DNA of 64,000 nucleotides from SFLA01 sp045595785 (lineage in GTDB: Bacteria; Bacillota; Clostridia; Oscillospirales; CAG-382). Each line of letters opens with the position of its first letter. The first letter of the stretch is position 1. Shown one piece after another: positions 41,516-49,680 of the stretch. Made by a program: the position numbers and the translations under genes. The notes under the pieces were generated by a model, which saw only the letters and a list, made by a program, of their open reading frames with translations, made no database searches and had not been told where the DNA came from. Location: assembly GCA_045595785.1 (NCBI GenBank), contig JAZOBE010000013.1, positions 3,137-67,136 of the forward strand, written 5' to 3'.

Positions 41516-43426
41516 TTATTCAGCTTTTTTTAAAACCACAATTTCATACGCCTTCATCATTGGAGGATATGATTCAAATGTATTACCGTCGTAGGTTATT
41601 AATACCTTGTCGCCTACAGAAAGCTCGGGTATTTCTGCAAGGTTCCAAGTGGAAACTTGCATTTTATCACATTCCCAATCATACCCTGTTCCTTCAATGG
41701 GATCAACGTATAGCCCATCAGTTTCCGTAACGTACGCTTCAAAGGTTATCATCGGCAAAACTTCAAAAGCCATTATCATAGGAGGATCAGAAGTGAAAGT
41801 AGTACCATCATACTCAATCAAAACTCTGTCGCCGACTGCAAGTTCAGGCATTATACCTTCTAGCTTTGAAGTGTTTACATACATATTCTCACATTCACTA
41901 TTGTATCCCTTGCCCTCTATTGGATCGACATACAGAGGATTTGTTTGGGTAACGTAAGCAAAAAACGAATTGCGTTCGTTCTCCGGCACAGTACTGTTCC
42001 CTACGTCGCCGCCGTAAACGACCTCATTACAAACAAGCAAAACTTCCTTTGCGTTTTTTGCCTTTTCTTTATTGACAGAAGTTAATAAAATCTTATACTG
42101 CTTTTCACCAACCGGCTTAACGTGGGTATGGTATTCTAAAGTTATATCTATATGCTCCATTTCGGGATTTGTGAAGGCGCTATACATAATTACGTCTTCG
42201 TTATCGCCGTCAACGTATGCAAAAACAGCTACGAGAAGATTCTGTTCAAAAAAATCATCTGAAAGCTTGGAGGCAAATTCAGCAAGCTGTGTTCCGTCCT
42301 GCTTTGCAACAACATCATTAAGCTGTTGTGGGGTGGCAATGATGTACGAAGGCAGCGGACAATCATCGGAAAAGTCTTGATATCCGTTCAAATACCCTCC
42401 TTCAAGAGAATACCATTCTAAACCATTCTTGTTTTTGATGGGTGAAAGATAATCATCACCCGAGGTACCTTGCCCTGTTAGAAAAAGTAAAGAAACGATA
42501 CCGCAAACAATTATTGCGGTAAGTACTATCCAAAATGCAGGTTTTTTATATGTCATTATTTTTTTCACCCTTTCTTTTACACCTGCCTCACAAAAAGCGA
42601 CGGGACAAGCGGAAATACGCATCTGCCGAACAGAGCATTCAAGCAAAGCGTTTGCATATAATTTACGTAAATTCGGTGACAGATCTTTTAATACACGCTC
42701 GTCACAAGCGTATTCGATATCACGGCACAGAAGGATATAGGCAATCCACGCCAATGGATTAAACCAATGAATAGCAAGTAACGCATATCCAAACGGTTTT
42801 ATAAAGTGATCCATACGTTTAATGTGCGATTGCTCATGTTTTATTACAAACTCTTCCGTATCAGAGGAAAGACCGCAAGGCAGATATATACGCGGGCGAA
42901 AAAGTCCTAATACAAAGGGAGAACAAATCTTTTCACATTTTCGTATCTTATCACTTACAGGAACCGACGAAGACACGCGATGCCGCAGAATCAGATAATT
43001 AATGACCGCATACACAAGCACGACTATAATACCGCACAACCAAATATATCCGGCAGCTTCAAACGCATTTTGAAAAAAGTTATTTTTGACATAGCCGGTA
43101 TTATTAATAACCGAATTAACGTTACTGTCAATAACTTCAAACCCGCTGTGGATATATTGGGTCGGTTTATCAACTATTACGTCGGTAATGTTAGTGTCTG
43201 TGTTTTGTATCACAGAATCAGTTATAACTTGGTTACTTGGCACTAATGAAATACTGCTTTCGATAGAAAAGGGTACTAATAGCCTGAACGCAACTATCCC
43301 CCACAGTAAACAATTTATCCATTTAGGAAAATGATTAGAAAACATGAGGCGGACAATTATTACTGCAAGTATCAGCCAACTTGCAGAAAAGCTAAGATTT
43401 AAAATGTCTAAAAATAAGTCTGACAT
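41516..43426 (-). CDS. BlaR1-like M56 membrane metallopeptidase with duplicated outer domain
   Basis: About 636 residues. The N-terminal half is the M56 family: four membrane helices and the zinc motif HEQSH at about 197-201, followed by WFNPLAWIAY and the third ligand in DIEYACDE. After the last helix (about 290) the C-terminal region has no penicillin-binding sensor. Instead it has a mixed domain and two tandem units of about 65 residues, each with YVDPIEG, a VGD-x-VLI-x-YDG turn and PPM. It probably senses an outside signal and cleaves the partner repressor BlaI. The ATG at 43426 has AAGGTG six bases upstream. Confidence 0.88.
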   Translation of the reverse strand: MSDLFLDILNLSFSASWLILAVIIVRLMFSNHFPKWINCLLWGIVAFRLLVPFSIESSISLVPSNQVITDSVIQNTDTNITDVIVDKPTQYIHSGFEVIDSNVNSVINNTGYVKNNFFQNAFEAAGYIWLCGIIVVLVYAVINYLILRHRVSSSVPVSDKIRKCEKICSPFVLGLFRPRIYLPCGLSSDTEEFVIKHEQSHIKRMDHFIKPFGYALLAIHWFNPLAWIAYILLCRDIEYACDERVLKDLSPNLRKLYANALLECSVRQMRISACPVAFCEAGVKERVKKIMTYKKPAFWIVLTAIIVCGIVSLLFLTGQGTSGDDYLSPIKNKNGLEWYSLEGGYLNGYQDFSDDCPLPSYIIATPQQLNDVVAKQDGTQLAEFASKLSDDFFEQNLLVAVFAYVDGDNEDVIMYSAFTNPEMEHIDITLEYHTHVKPVGEKQYKILLTSVNKEKAKNAKEVLLVCNEVVYGGDVGNSTVPENERNSFFAYVTQTNPLYVDPIEGKGYNSECENMYVNTSKLEGIMPELAVGDRVLIEYDGTTFTSDPPMIMAFEVLPMITFEAYVTETDGLYVDPIEGTGYDWECDKMQVSTWNLAEIPELSVGDKVLITYDGNTFESYPPMMKAYEIVVLKKAE

Positions 43427-43427
43427 A

Positions 43428-43802
43428 TTATTCACCTTCGCGCTCTATTATCTGTCTTATCTCCTCAACATCTTTTTCCGATAAATTCTGCTGCTTTGCG
43501 AAAGCGGCAATAAACGCGGGCAAGTTACTTTCGAAACGCTTTTGGAAAAGCTCGTTCAACTCTGCGAACTGAATTTCATCTTTGCTTATAAGAGAACGAA
43601 CAATAGAATTCTCGTTTACGACAACGCCGCGGTCTGACAGGCGCTTGATTACTGTATAAGTTGTAGTACGAGACCATTCAAGCCTTTCCTTGCACAGTGC
43701 TGCCAGCTTTGTGCTTGAGATGGGTTCATTCTCCCAAAGAATAAGACAAAATCTGTATTCGCTTTCAAAAACTTTAGGTGTATTTTTCATACTATTCTCC
43801 AC
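43428..43802 (-). CDS. BlaI/MecI/CopY-family repressor
   Basis: 124 residues. A winged helix-turn-helix (about 10-75) with the pattern LWENEPISSTKLAALCKERLEWSRTTTYTVIKRLSDRGVV is followed by a helical dimerisation tail. It is paired with the M56 peptidase gene one base downstream. By analogy with BlaI, the repressor dimer is cut by the peptidase when the signal arrives. Several dyads cover its promoter. No beta-lactamase gene is nearby; the true targets are unknown. Confidence 0.93.
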   Translation of the reverse strand: MENSMKNTPKVFESEYRFCLILWENEPISSTKLAALCKERLEWSRTTTYTVIKRLSDRGVVVNENSIVRSLISKDEIQFAELNELFQKRFESNLPAFIAAFAKQQNLSEKDVEEIRQIIEREGE

Positions 43803-43810
43803 TTCACAAA

Positions 43811-43861
43811 GTCTAATACATTCGACGTTAATATTCTACCCCATTAGACAACGTTTGTCAA
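43811..43861 (-). promoter_or_regulatory. Promoter and candidate BlaI operators
   Basis: TTGACA (43856-43861), a 17-base spacer and TAGAAT (43833-43838) on the minus strand. Dyads: GACAA-N3-TTGTC (43847-43859) across the -35/spacer, and GTCTAAT-AC-ATTCGAC (43811-43826) downstream of the -10. A further ATTAGAC at 43843-43849 mirrors GTCTAAT at 43811-43817. Consistent with autoregulation by the BlaI-like protein. Confidence 0.7.
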
Positions 43862-43876
43862 TAGTAAATTTAAAAT

Positions 43877-43910
43877 TAAGCGATTTTTTCATTTTAGAAA
43901 AAATCGCTTA
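43877..43910. terminator. Terminator between the nuclease operon and blaI
   Basis: A 13-14-bp stem TAAGCGATTTTTTC/GAAAAAATCGCTTA with a 6-base loop, just past the nuclease stop codon. T runs lie on the plus side (43911-43915). Confidence 0.75.
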
Positions 43911-43913
43911 TTT

Positions 43914-44843
43914 TTAGTTCATACAGGCACCGCAGGCAGTATATCCATCATTCAGTAAATCGCTTAAATAACCTGTATATACTTTTTTATTATGATCTGC
44001 GATAGAATTGACGGATCCGCAAGTGGGAAGATGCACCTTTTTGCTGTTTGTATTAAGAACGTATGTTGCTTCTTTTTCATCACTGTTAATTTCGGGAACA
44101 TACTTATTCTCTCCGGTAGTATAATCAATTTCGACCTTTGGCTGTACGTTATAACAGAATACATTAAAGCAGATACCGTCGCCGCTGTCTTCAACAGAAA
44201 AAGCTTCCATAAGTACGCCACGGCAAACAAGTTCGTTATTTTTGAAAATAGGTGTGACTCTATACATGACGTGGTTACCGGTCTCCTTGATATAGTCAGC
44301 TATCATATTTTCAAAAGGAAGCATACCGTTTACGTTCAGATATCTGGTTCCTGTAATGAGATTCTTGGGATTTGCGTCCTCACCCGTTAACTGCCATCCT
44401 ATCAGATGGCAACGATTATACAGATACTCGCCGTCAACAAAGGAATAATACGCTTGTACCCAGCCGGTCGGCTTGATAGAACTGATATCGCCGCGTTCGG
44501 TAACCGGCATAAGCTCTTTTCCGCAACATGCAATCGCCGGACCGCATCTTCCAAATGAATCAAGAGACGAATATTTTTCAAATGCTTTTGTTGTTAATTC
44601 CGCAGAAGAAAAGTCAGGAATATTATTATTTATTACAACGTAAGGAAGTCCCGAAAATTCGGGGATATTGCTTAGATCGTAAGAATAATTATCGTTATAT
44701 GTATTACTGGCTTCTTGTGACGGGATTTCGATATTCTCACGGTCTGAAACATTCTCATTTACATCATAAGATATATACAGACAAGAAGACAAAATCACTG
44801 CAATAAGAAGTACAAAAAGTAGTTTAAACTTATTCTTTAACAT
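43914..44843 (-). CDS. Secreted lipoprotein DNA/RNA non-specific endonuclease (NUC1 type)
   Basis: 309 residues. A lipoprotein signal ends at LSSC (Cys near residue 21). The nuclease domain has the beta-beta-alpha metal motif seen as NRCHLIGWQLTGEDANPKN (family DRGH-type His) around residue 142-160, like EndA/NucA DNA-entry nucleases. The last 50 residues (about 262-309) form a Cys-rich unit, YVLNTNSKKVHLP-x-C...C-GAC, similar to an Ada-type zinc-binding tail. It probably degrades extracellular DNA at the cell surface. It overlaps the upstream gene by 14 bases and is the last of a four-gene operon. Confidence 0.85.
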   Translation of the reverse strand: MLKNKFKLLFVLLIAVILSSCLYISYDVNENVSDRENIEIPSQEASNTYNDNYSYDLSNIPEFSGLPYVVINNNIPDFSSAELTTKAFEKYSSLDSFGRCGPAIACCGKELMPVTERGDISSIKPTGWVQAYYSFVDGEYLYNRCHLIGWQLTGEDANPKNLITGTRYLNVNGMLPFENMIADYIKETGNHVMYRVTPIFKNNELVCRGVLMEAFSVEDSGDGICFNVFCYNVQPKVEIDYTTGENKYVPEINSDEKEATYVLNTNSKKVHLPTCGSVNSIADHNKKVYTGYLSDLLNDGYTACGACMN

Positions 44844-45234
44844 AAATCTCCTCTGTGATATTCTCGTGTGAATTTCCCTTGAAATCGAAAGACGAAACTA
44901 ATTTAAAGCCTTCAGAAAAAAGGTCAAAAGCGAAAAATTTGTCTGCAGGATAACTGCGGTTCCATTTATACAGCACAACCTTTTCAACGCTTTGCAACGA
45001 TATGTTGTCAATCTCAATAAAGCAATAATCGCCATTCCCTGCTTTAGAAAGATAATTGTTATCGACATTTATATTCTCAGCATTTTCAAACTGCCTTGCG
45101 GAATATTCGTTCATCCAAAGAGAGCATCCTTCGGTAAGAGAAAGAATGCGCTCACGCAACAAACAGTCCTTACTTTGTCTGCGGTTAAAAAACGAATAAC
45201 CGTTGTTTTCATCTATGCAAATAATGAGGTTCAT
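44830..45234 (-). CDS. Conserved small cytoplasmic protein of unknown function
   Basis: 134 residues, soluble, no signal peptide. Features are an N-terminal MNLIICIDENNGYSFFNRRQSKD stretch and a C-terminal YKWNRSYPADKFF...EFKGNSHENITEE-like segment (here DFKGNSHENITEE). Proteins of this pattern occur in many Clostridia, sometimes under unsupported names such as ribonuclease Z; no metallo-beta-lactamase motif is visible here. It overlaps the nuclease gene, so the products may be linked, possibly as a regulator or cytoplasmic immunity partner, but that is speculation. Confidence 0.75.
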   Translation of the reverse strand: MNLIICIDENNGYSFFNRRQSKDCLLRERILSLTEGCSLWMNEYSARQFENAENINVDNNYLSKAGNGDYCFIEIDNISLQSVEKVVLYKWNRSYPADKFFAFDLFSEGFKLVSSFDFKGNSHENITEEIYVKE

Positions 45235-45249
45235 AAAACACCCTGTATG

Positions 45250-45957
45250 TTATTTATCATCATTCTTCGGTTCTCTGTAAACAAAAGGAAGCGCGTTTCC
45301 GGGTACAAAGGCTTTGATTCCCGTTTTTGCTTCACAGAAATTAAAGACTTCTTCTAAAAACAGAGGACCGTCCGGAGAAACGGGATAAACGGTAAGCGGG
45401 CAAACATCAAGCCACCAAGCCTTTACGCCGCGAAGCTTTTTCTTGCCTTTATTTATGTCGGTATCGCACTCTTGGGTAGAAAAATATACCTTGTATATTC
45501 TTCCGCTTACAATACGGTTTCTGCTATAATGATAACGATTTCCGCCAAAGCCTGAAAGAAAATCATATTTCTTGCCAACATAAGACATACCGTAATCCTT
45601 GATATCTTCAAAACGGATATGCTGCTTAAAGAACAAAAACTTAACGTGAATACCATCATTATCAATTATCAAAGGATGAGGAGAATCAAATATATTTATT
45701 ACAATTTCGTAAAGAAAGACAAGCGCACCTGTACCAAAAACAAGGTATGCTATAAATTGCAAAAATACCCAAAGAAACTTTAATAGTATATGAGTTTCGG
45801 GTGTTGGCATAACGTTGATTACTATTACAACAGACAGCACCAACATCGAGAGACAAATGCAAAACATCACTCCGCAAGCAACATTTGCAATTATGGCAGT
45901 AACACGTTCTCTTTGTGTGCGTGTAAATTCTATTTTTTCTTCAGTAATGTTATACAT
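45250..45957 (-). CDS. Two-helix membrane protein, paralogue 2 of a tandem pair
   Basis: 235 residues from ATG 45957 (AAAGGTGG ribosome site); the longer frame runs back into the upstream gene. Two or more hydrophobic helices in the first 100 residues are followed by a cytoplasmic part with FLFFKQHIRFEDIKDYGMSYVG, RIYKVYFST and KKLRGVKAWWLDVCPLTV. It shares most of this with the next upstream gene, so the two arose by duplication. No known family is recognised; the helix pair followed by a beta-rich soluble part recalls PH-like bacterial membrane proteins. Confidence 0.75.
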   Translation of the reverse strand: MYNITEEKIEFTRTQRERVTAIIANVACGVMFCICLSMLVLSVVIVINVMPTPETHILLKFLWVFLQFIAYLVFGTGALVFLYEIVINIFDSPHPLIIDNDGIHVKFLFFKQHIRFEDIKDYGMSYVGKKYDFLSGFGGNRYHYSRNRIVSGRIYKVYFSTQECDTDINKGKKKLRGVKAWWLDVCPLTVYPVSPDGPLFLEEVFNFCEAKTGIKAFVPGNALPFVYREPKNDDK

Positions 45958-45991
45958 AAATCCACCTTTCAAGAATTTTTGAGACATATAT

Positions 45992-46681
45992 TTATCGTGT
46001 TTTCCCCTCACTGTAAACAAAATCATGTGCGTTCCCCGGAACAAAAGGCTTTATTCCCGTCTTTGCTTCGCAGAAATTAAAAACACTCTCTAAAAACAGA
46101 GGGCCTACCGGAGGGTCCGGATGAACAGTCAGTGGACAAACGTCAAGCCACCAAACCTTTACACCGCGCAGTTTTTTCTTGCCGGAATTAAGGTCAGCGT
46201 CGCATCTTCGTGTCGAAAAATAGACAGTATATATTCTTCCGATTACTATACCAAAGTTGTAACGTTTTCTGAAAAGCCGTGTAAAATCGTATTCTTTCCC
46301 GACGTATGACAGCCCGTAATCTTCTATATCTTCAAAACGTATGTGCTGCTTAAAAAACAAATACTTAAAATGAACACCTGTACTGTCTATACGTACATAA
46401 CGGTATTTCTGCAAAAAGGAAACCACAAACTCGTACAAATGTGAAAAAAACAAAAAGCCGAAAAGGGCGTATGCAATAATTTGCGCACCAACCCATGCAT
46501 TTTTTTCCAAAGACTTTGCGTCGGCTGCAGGGAAAAACTCAACCGCGAGATAAACTGTAACAACTATGGGAATGAAAAAAATCAAAAGTAAGACCGCACC
46601 TAAAATATCATCCCAAATATCGGAAGACAGGCATTTTTTATCAACAACGGTTTCTATTTTATCATCTGTAACGTTATACAT
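45992..46681 (-). CDS. Two-helix membrane protein, paralogue 1 of a tandem pair
   Basis: 229 residues. It has the same architecture as the gene at 45250-45957: MYN start, two hydrophobic segments before residue 100, then KYLFFKQHIRFEDIEDYG, GRIYTVYFST and KKLRGVKVWWLDVCPLTV. The strongest conservation between the copies lies in the cytoplasmic part, and the N-terminal helices differ more. It is the first gene of the operon and has its own promoter. Unknown function. Confidence 0.75.
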   Translation of the reverse strand: MYNVTDDKIETVVDKKCLSSDIWDDILGAVLLLIFFIPIVVTVYLAVEFFPAADAKSLEKNAWVGAQIIAYALFGFLFFSHLYEFVVSFLQKYRYVRIDSTGVHFKYLFFKQHIRFEDIEDYGLSYVGKEYDFTRLFRKRYNFGIVIGRIYTVYFSTRRCDADLNSGKKKLRGVKVWWLDVCPLTVHPDPPVGPLFLESVFNFCEAKTGIKPFVPGNAHDFVYSEGKTR

Positions 46682-46699
46682 ATTTTCACCTCTGTGTTT

Positions 46700-46728
46700 A
46701 TTATAGCAAACAACAGGTACAATTGCAA
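46700..46728 (-). promoter_or_regulatory. SigA-type promoter of the four-gene nuclease operon
   Basis: TTGCAA (46723-46728), a 17-base spacer and a perfect TATAAT (46700-46705), about 20 bases before the ATG. Confidence 0.75.
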
Positions 46729-46730
46729 CA

Positions 46731-46767
46731 AAAAGCTTTTCGTATTTATAAGTAACGAAAAGCTTTT
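46731..46767 (-). terminator. Terminator of the branched-chain amino acid operon
   Basis: A 13-bp stem AAAAGCTTTTCGT/ACGAAAAGCTTTT with an 11-base loop, then a short T run on the minus strand, directly after the DUF815 gene. Confidence 0.75.
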
Positions 46768-46773
46768 TAAAGA

Positions 46774-47967
46774 TTAATTTTGTGACACCAAACTGTCGAT
46801 AAACTGTGTTGCTGCCCGCGCGCTTCTGCCGCCTTTTTCCAAAGCAAAGCGTTCCGCAAGAATATATAATTCTTCCAAAGGCATATCTATCCCCTTTTCA
46901 TCGGCAAGATAGCTGACAATATGAAGATAAGTCTGCTTATCCGGCTTGTAGAAAGAAACGTGTATACCAAACCGCGCGGAAAGAGAAAGAATTTCTTGCA
47001 TCGTATCATTACGATGCACATCATCACCGTCTCTGGATGAGAAAGTCTCTTTAACCAAATGTCTGCGGTTACTGGTAGCATAAATTGCTACGTTACGGGA
47101 TTTAGCGGAAACACTTCCCTCAAGTATTGCCTTAAGTGCACTGAAATTATCATCATCACGCTGGAAGGATAGGTCGTCTATAAAGATAATAAACTTAAGC
47201 GGATTCATGCTTAATTCATCCAAAACGGCGGGAAGGGCGTGAAGCTGTTCTTTGCGTACCTCAAGTATACGAAGACCGCGGTCACACAATTCATTGACAA
47301 CAGCCTTTATTGTGGAGGACTTTCCTGTACCCGCATCACCTGTTAAAAGGATATTTGCTGCCGGCTTGCCCTCAAGGAGAGCAACGGTATTATCCATTAT
47401 AATTTTCTGCTCACGTTTGTAATCGACCAAAGAAGCCAAACGTATACTGTCAGGATTACGCACAGGAACGATATGACGGTTTTGGTCAAAATAAAACATA
47501 TGATACTTTGCGTATATACCGTATCCGTAAACCGAAATGTTATCAGTGCGGTGTTTATACTCAGCAGGGATATTAACGTTCTCTACCACAAACTCAGGCA
47601 AAAAACCATCATAACCTATGTCCGCCCTTAAATCTTCAGGGGTAAGAGAGGCAACCGCTTGCAAAGTATCCAGCTCCGCGCTGACACTCTTCAAAAGTTC
47701 TTTTGAAGCGCATCTGCCGACACCTACAGTACGGATATAGACATTTTCACAATCGCCTACGATACTCTGAACATATTTTGCAAAAGAATCCGCACCGCAA
47801 GAATAAACGTCCGAAACAAACGCGGAATACTTGGATACCTTTTCTGCTTTGCTTACGTCACAGGAAAGATATTCGCAAAGACTGTTTATTACCTTATCAT
47901 CAAGCAGCTGACGAAATATGGCAAGAGACTGCAAACGAGTATATAAATTCAAAAAGCTTGTACTCAT
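46774..47967 (-). CDS. DUF815-family AAA ATPase
   Basis: 397 residues. The N-terminal helical region of about 170 residues is followed by an AAA module: Walker A LTGDAGTGKSS (about 208-218), Walker B FIIFIDDLSF and ATSNRRHLV as sensor. This is the DUF815 (YifB-unrelated) pattern. Its role is unknown; members are often near metabolic operons. The start codon shares one base with the ilvD stop (TGATG), so it is the last member of the BCAA operon by position. Confidence 0.85.
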   Translation of the reverse strand: MSTSFLNLYTRLQSLAIFRQLLDDKVINSLCEYLSCDVSKAEKVSKYSAFVSDVYSCGADSFAKYVQSIVGDCENVYIRTVGVGRCASKELLKSVSAELDTLQAVASLTPEDLRADIGYDGFLPEFVVENVNIPAEYKHRTDNISVYGYGIYAKYHMFYFDQNRHIVPVRNPDSIRLASLVDYKREQKIIMDNTVALLEGKPAANILLTGDAGTGKSSTIKAVVNELCDRGLRILEVRKEQLHALPAVLDELSMNPLKFIIFIDDLSFQRDDDNFSALKAILEGSVSAKSRNVAIYATSNRRHLVKETFSSRDGDDVHRNDTMQEILSLSARFGIHVSFYKPDKQTYLHIVSYLADEKGIDMPLEELYILAERFALEKGGRSARAATQFIDSLVSQN

Positions 47968-49616
47968 CAGTTTAATATCGCACCTTTCGCGCCGCTGGAA
48001 ACTAAAGAAGCATAGCGCTTGAGATAGCCGGAAAGAGGCTTCGTCTTGGGAACGAAATTTGCCATACGAGAGGCTATTTCTTCATCACTTACCTTAAGCT
48101 CAAGCTTATTCTCGGGAATATTAATGCTAATAATATCGCCATCTTTTACAATACCGATAATACCACCGGAAGCGGCTTCGGGAGAAACATGACCGATACA
48201 AGCGCCTCTGGTAGCACCGGAAAAACGTCCGTCTGTAATAAGTGCAACAGAACTTCCCAGACCCATACCCATAATTGCAGATGTGGGATTAAGCATCTCG
48301 CGCATGCCGGGGCCGCCCTTGGGGCCTTCGTAGCGAATAACAACAACGTCACCGGGTTGAATCTTTCCGGCATCGATAGCAGTCTGAGCATCCTCTTCAC
48401 ATTCGAATACTTTAGCAGGTCCTTCGTGTACAAGCATCTCCGGCAATACCGCAGAACGTTTTACAACGCTACCTTCAATTGCAAGATTTCCGCGAAGAAC
48501 TGCAATTCCACCGGTTTCGCTGTAGGGATTTTCAATAGGACGGATGACCTCAGGATCAAGATTTATACAGCCGTTTATATTTTCGCCTACTGTCTTTCCG
48601 GTTACGGTAATACAATCAATGTTAAGAAGATTTCTCTTGTTAAGCTCGTTCATAACAGCATACACGCCGCCCGCTTCGTTAAGATCTTCCATATAAGTAG
48701 GACCTGCAGGAGCAAGGTGGCAAAGGTTGGGGGTCTTTGCACTGATATCGTTGGCAATATCAAGATTAATCTCAATGCCGCACTCATGTGCGATTGCGGG
48801 AAGATGCAGCATACTGTTGGTAGAACAGCCAAGTGCCATATCTACAGTAAGAGCATTCTGGAAAGCCTTTTCGGTCATAATATCACGGGGACGGATATTC
48901 CTATTGAGCATTTCCATAACAGCCATACCTGCATGCTTTGCCAGCTCGATACGCGCAGAATATACTGCAGGAATCGTGCCGTTACCTTTAAGACCCATGC
49001 CAAGCACCTCAGTAAGGCAGTTCATAGAGTTTGCGGTATACATACCCGAGCAAGAGCCGCAGGTAGGACACACTTTGCACTCAAACTCTTCAAGGTCGCA
49101 CTCCCCTATTGTACCTGCGTTATACTGGCCGACTGCCTCAAACATGCTTGAAAGGCTGCGTTTCTTTCCGCCTACTCTGCCAGCAAGCATAGGTCCACCG
49201 CTTACAAAAACGGTTGGTATATTCAGACGGGCAGCTGCCATAAGCAGGCCGGGAACATTTTTATCGCAGTTTGGTACCATTACAAGCGCATCAAATCCAT
49301 GAGCACGCGCCATCGCTTCGGTAGAATCCGCGATAAGATCACGTGTAACAAGAGAATACTTCATTCCTTCATGTCCCATCGCTATGCCATCACATACAGC
49401 TATAGCAGGAAATACCACAGGATTTCCGCCTGACATTGCAACACCCATGCGTACCGCTTCAACTATTTTATCAAGATTCATGTGTCCGGGAACTATCTCA
49501 TTATAAGAGCTCACGATACCGATCATCGGCTTATCAAGCTCTTCGTTTGTCATTCCAAGCGCGTGATACAGAGATCTGTGAGGTGCATTACCTGCGCCTT
49601 TAATTATTTTTTCCAT
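47967..49616 (-). CDS. ilvD: Dihydroxy-acid dehydratase
   Basis: 549 residues. Iron-sulfur ligands are in PNCDKNVPG and CPTCGSCSGMYTANSMNC, with GRFSGATRG near the C-terminus. It dehydrates dihydroxyisovalerate and dihydroxymethylvalerate to the keto acids for valine/leucine and isoleucine. It is separated from ilvC by 64 bases that contain a GC-rich hairpin. Confidence 0.97.
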   Translation of the reverse strand: MEKIIKGAGNAPHRSLYHALGMTNEELDKPMIGIVSSYNEIVPGHMNLDKIVEAVRMGVAMSGGNPVVFPAIAVCDGIAMGHEGMKYSLVTRDLIADSTEAMARAHGFDALVMVPNCDKNVPGLLMAAARLNIPTVFVSGGPMLAGRVGGKKRSLSSMFEAVGQYNAGTIGECDLEEFECKVCPTCGSCSGMYTANSMNCLTEVLGMGLKGNGTIPAVYSARIELAKHAGMAVMEMLNRNIRPRDIMTEKAFQNALTVDMALGCSTNSMLHLPAIAHECGIEINLDIANDISAKTPNLCHLAPAGPTYMEDLNEAGGVYAVMNELNKRNLLNIDCITVTGKTVGENINGCINLDPEVIRPIENPYSETGGIAVLRGNLAIEGSVVKRSAVLPEMLVHEGPAKVFECEEDAQTAIDAGKIQPGDVVVIRYEGPKGGPGMREMLNPTSAIMGMGLGSSVALITDGRFSGATRGACIGHVSPEAASGGIIGIVKDGDIISINIPENKLELKVSDEEIASRMANFVPKTKPLSGYLKRYASLVSSGAKGAILN

Positions 49617-49647
49617 AAATCAGGATCCTTTCTAACAAACGGGAAAT

Positions 49648-49671
49648 CCCGGAGCAAAAAACTGCTCCGGG
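49648..49671 (-). other. Hairpin between ilvC and ilvD
   Basis: CCCGGAGCA pairs with TGCTCCGGG around a 6-base A/T loop; no long T run follows on the minus strand. It may act as a partial terminator or processing site that lowers or stabilises the downstream ilvD message. Confidence 0.5.
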
Positions 49672-49680
49672 TAAAAAACA

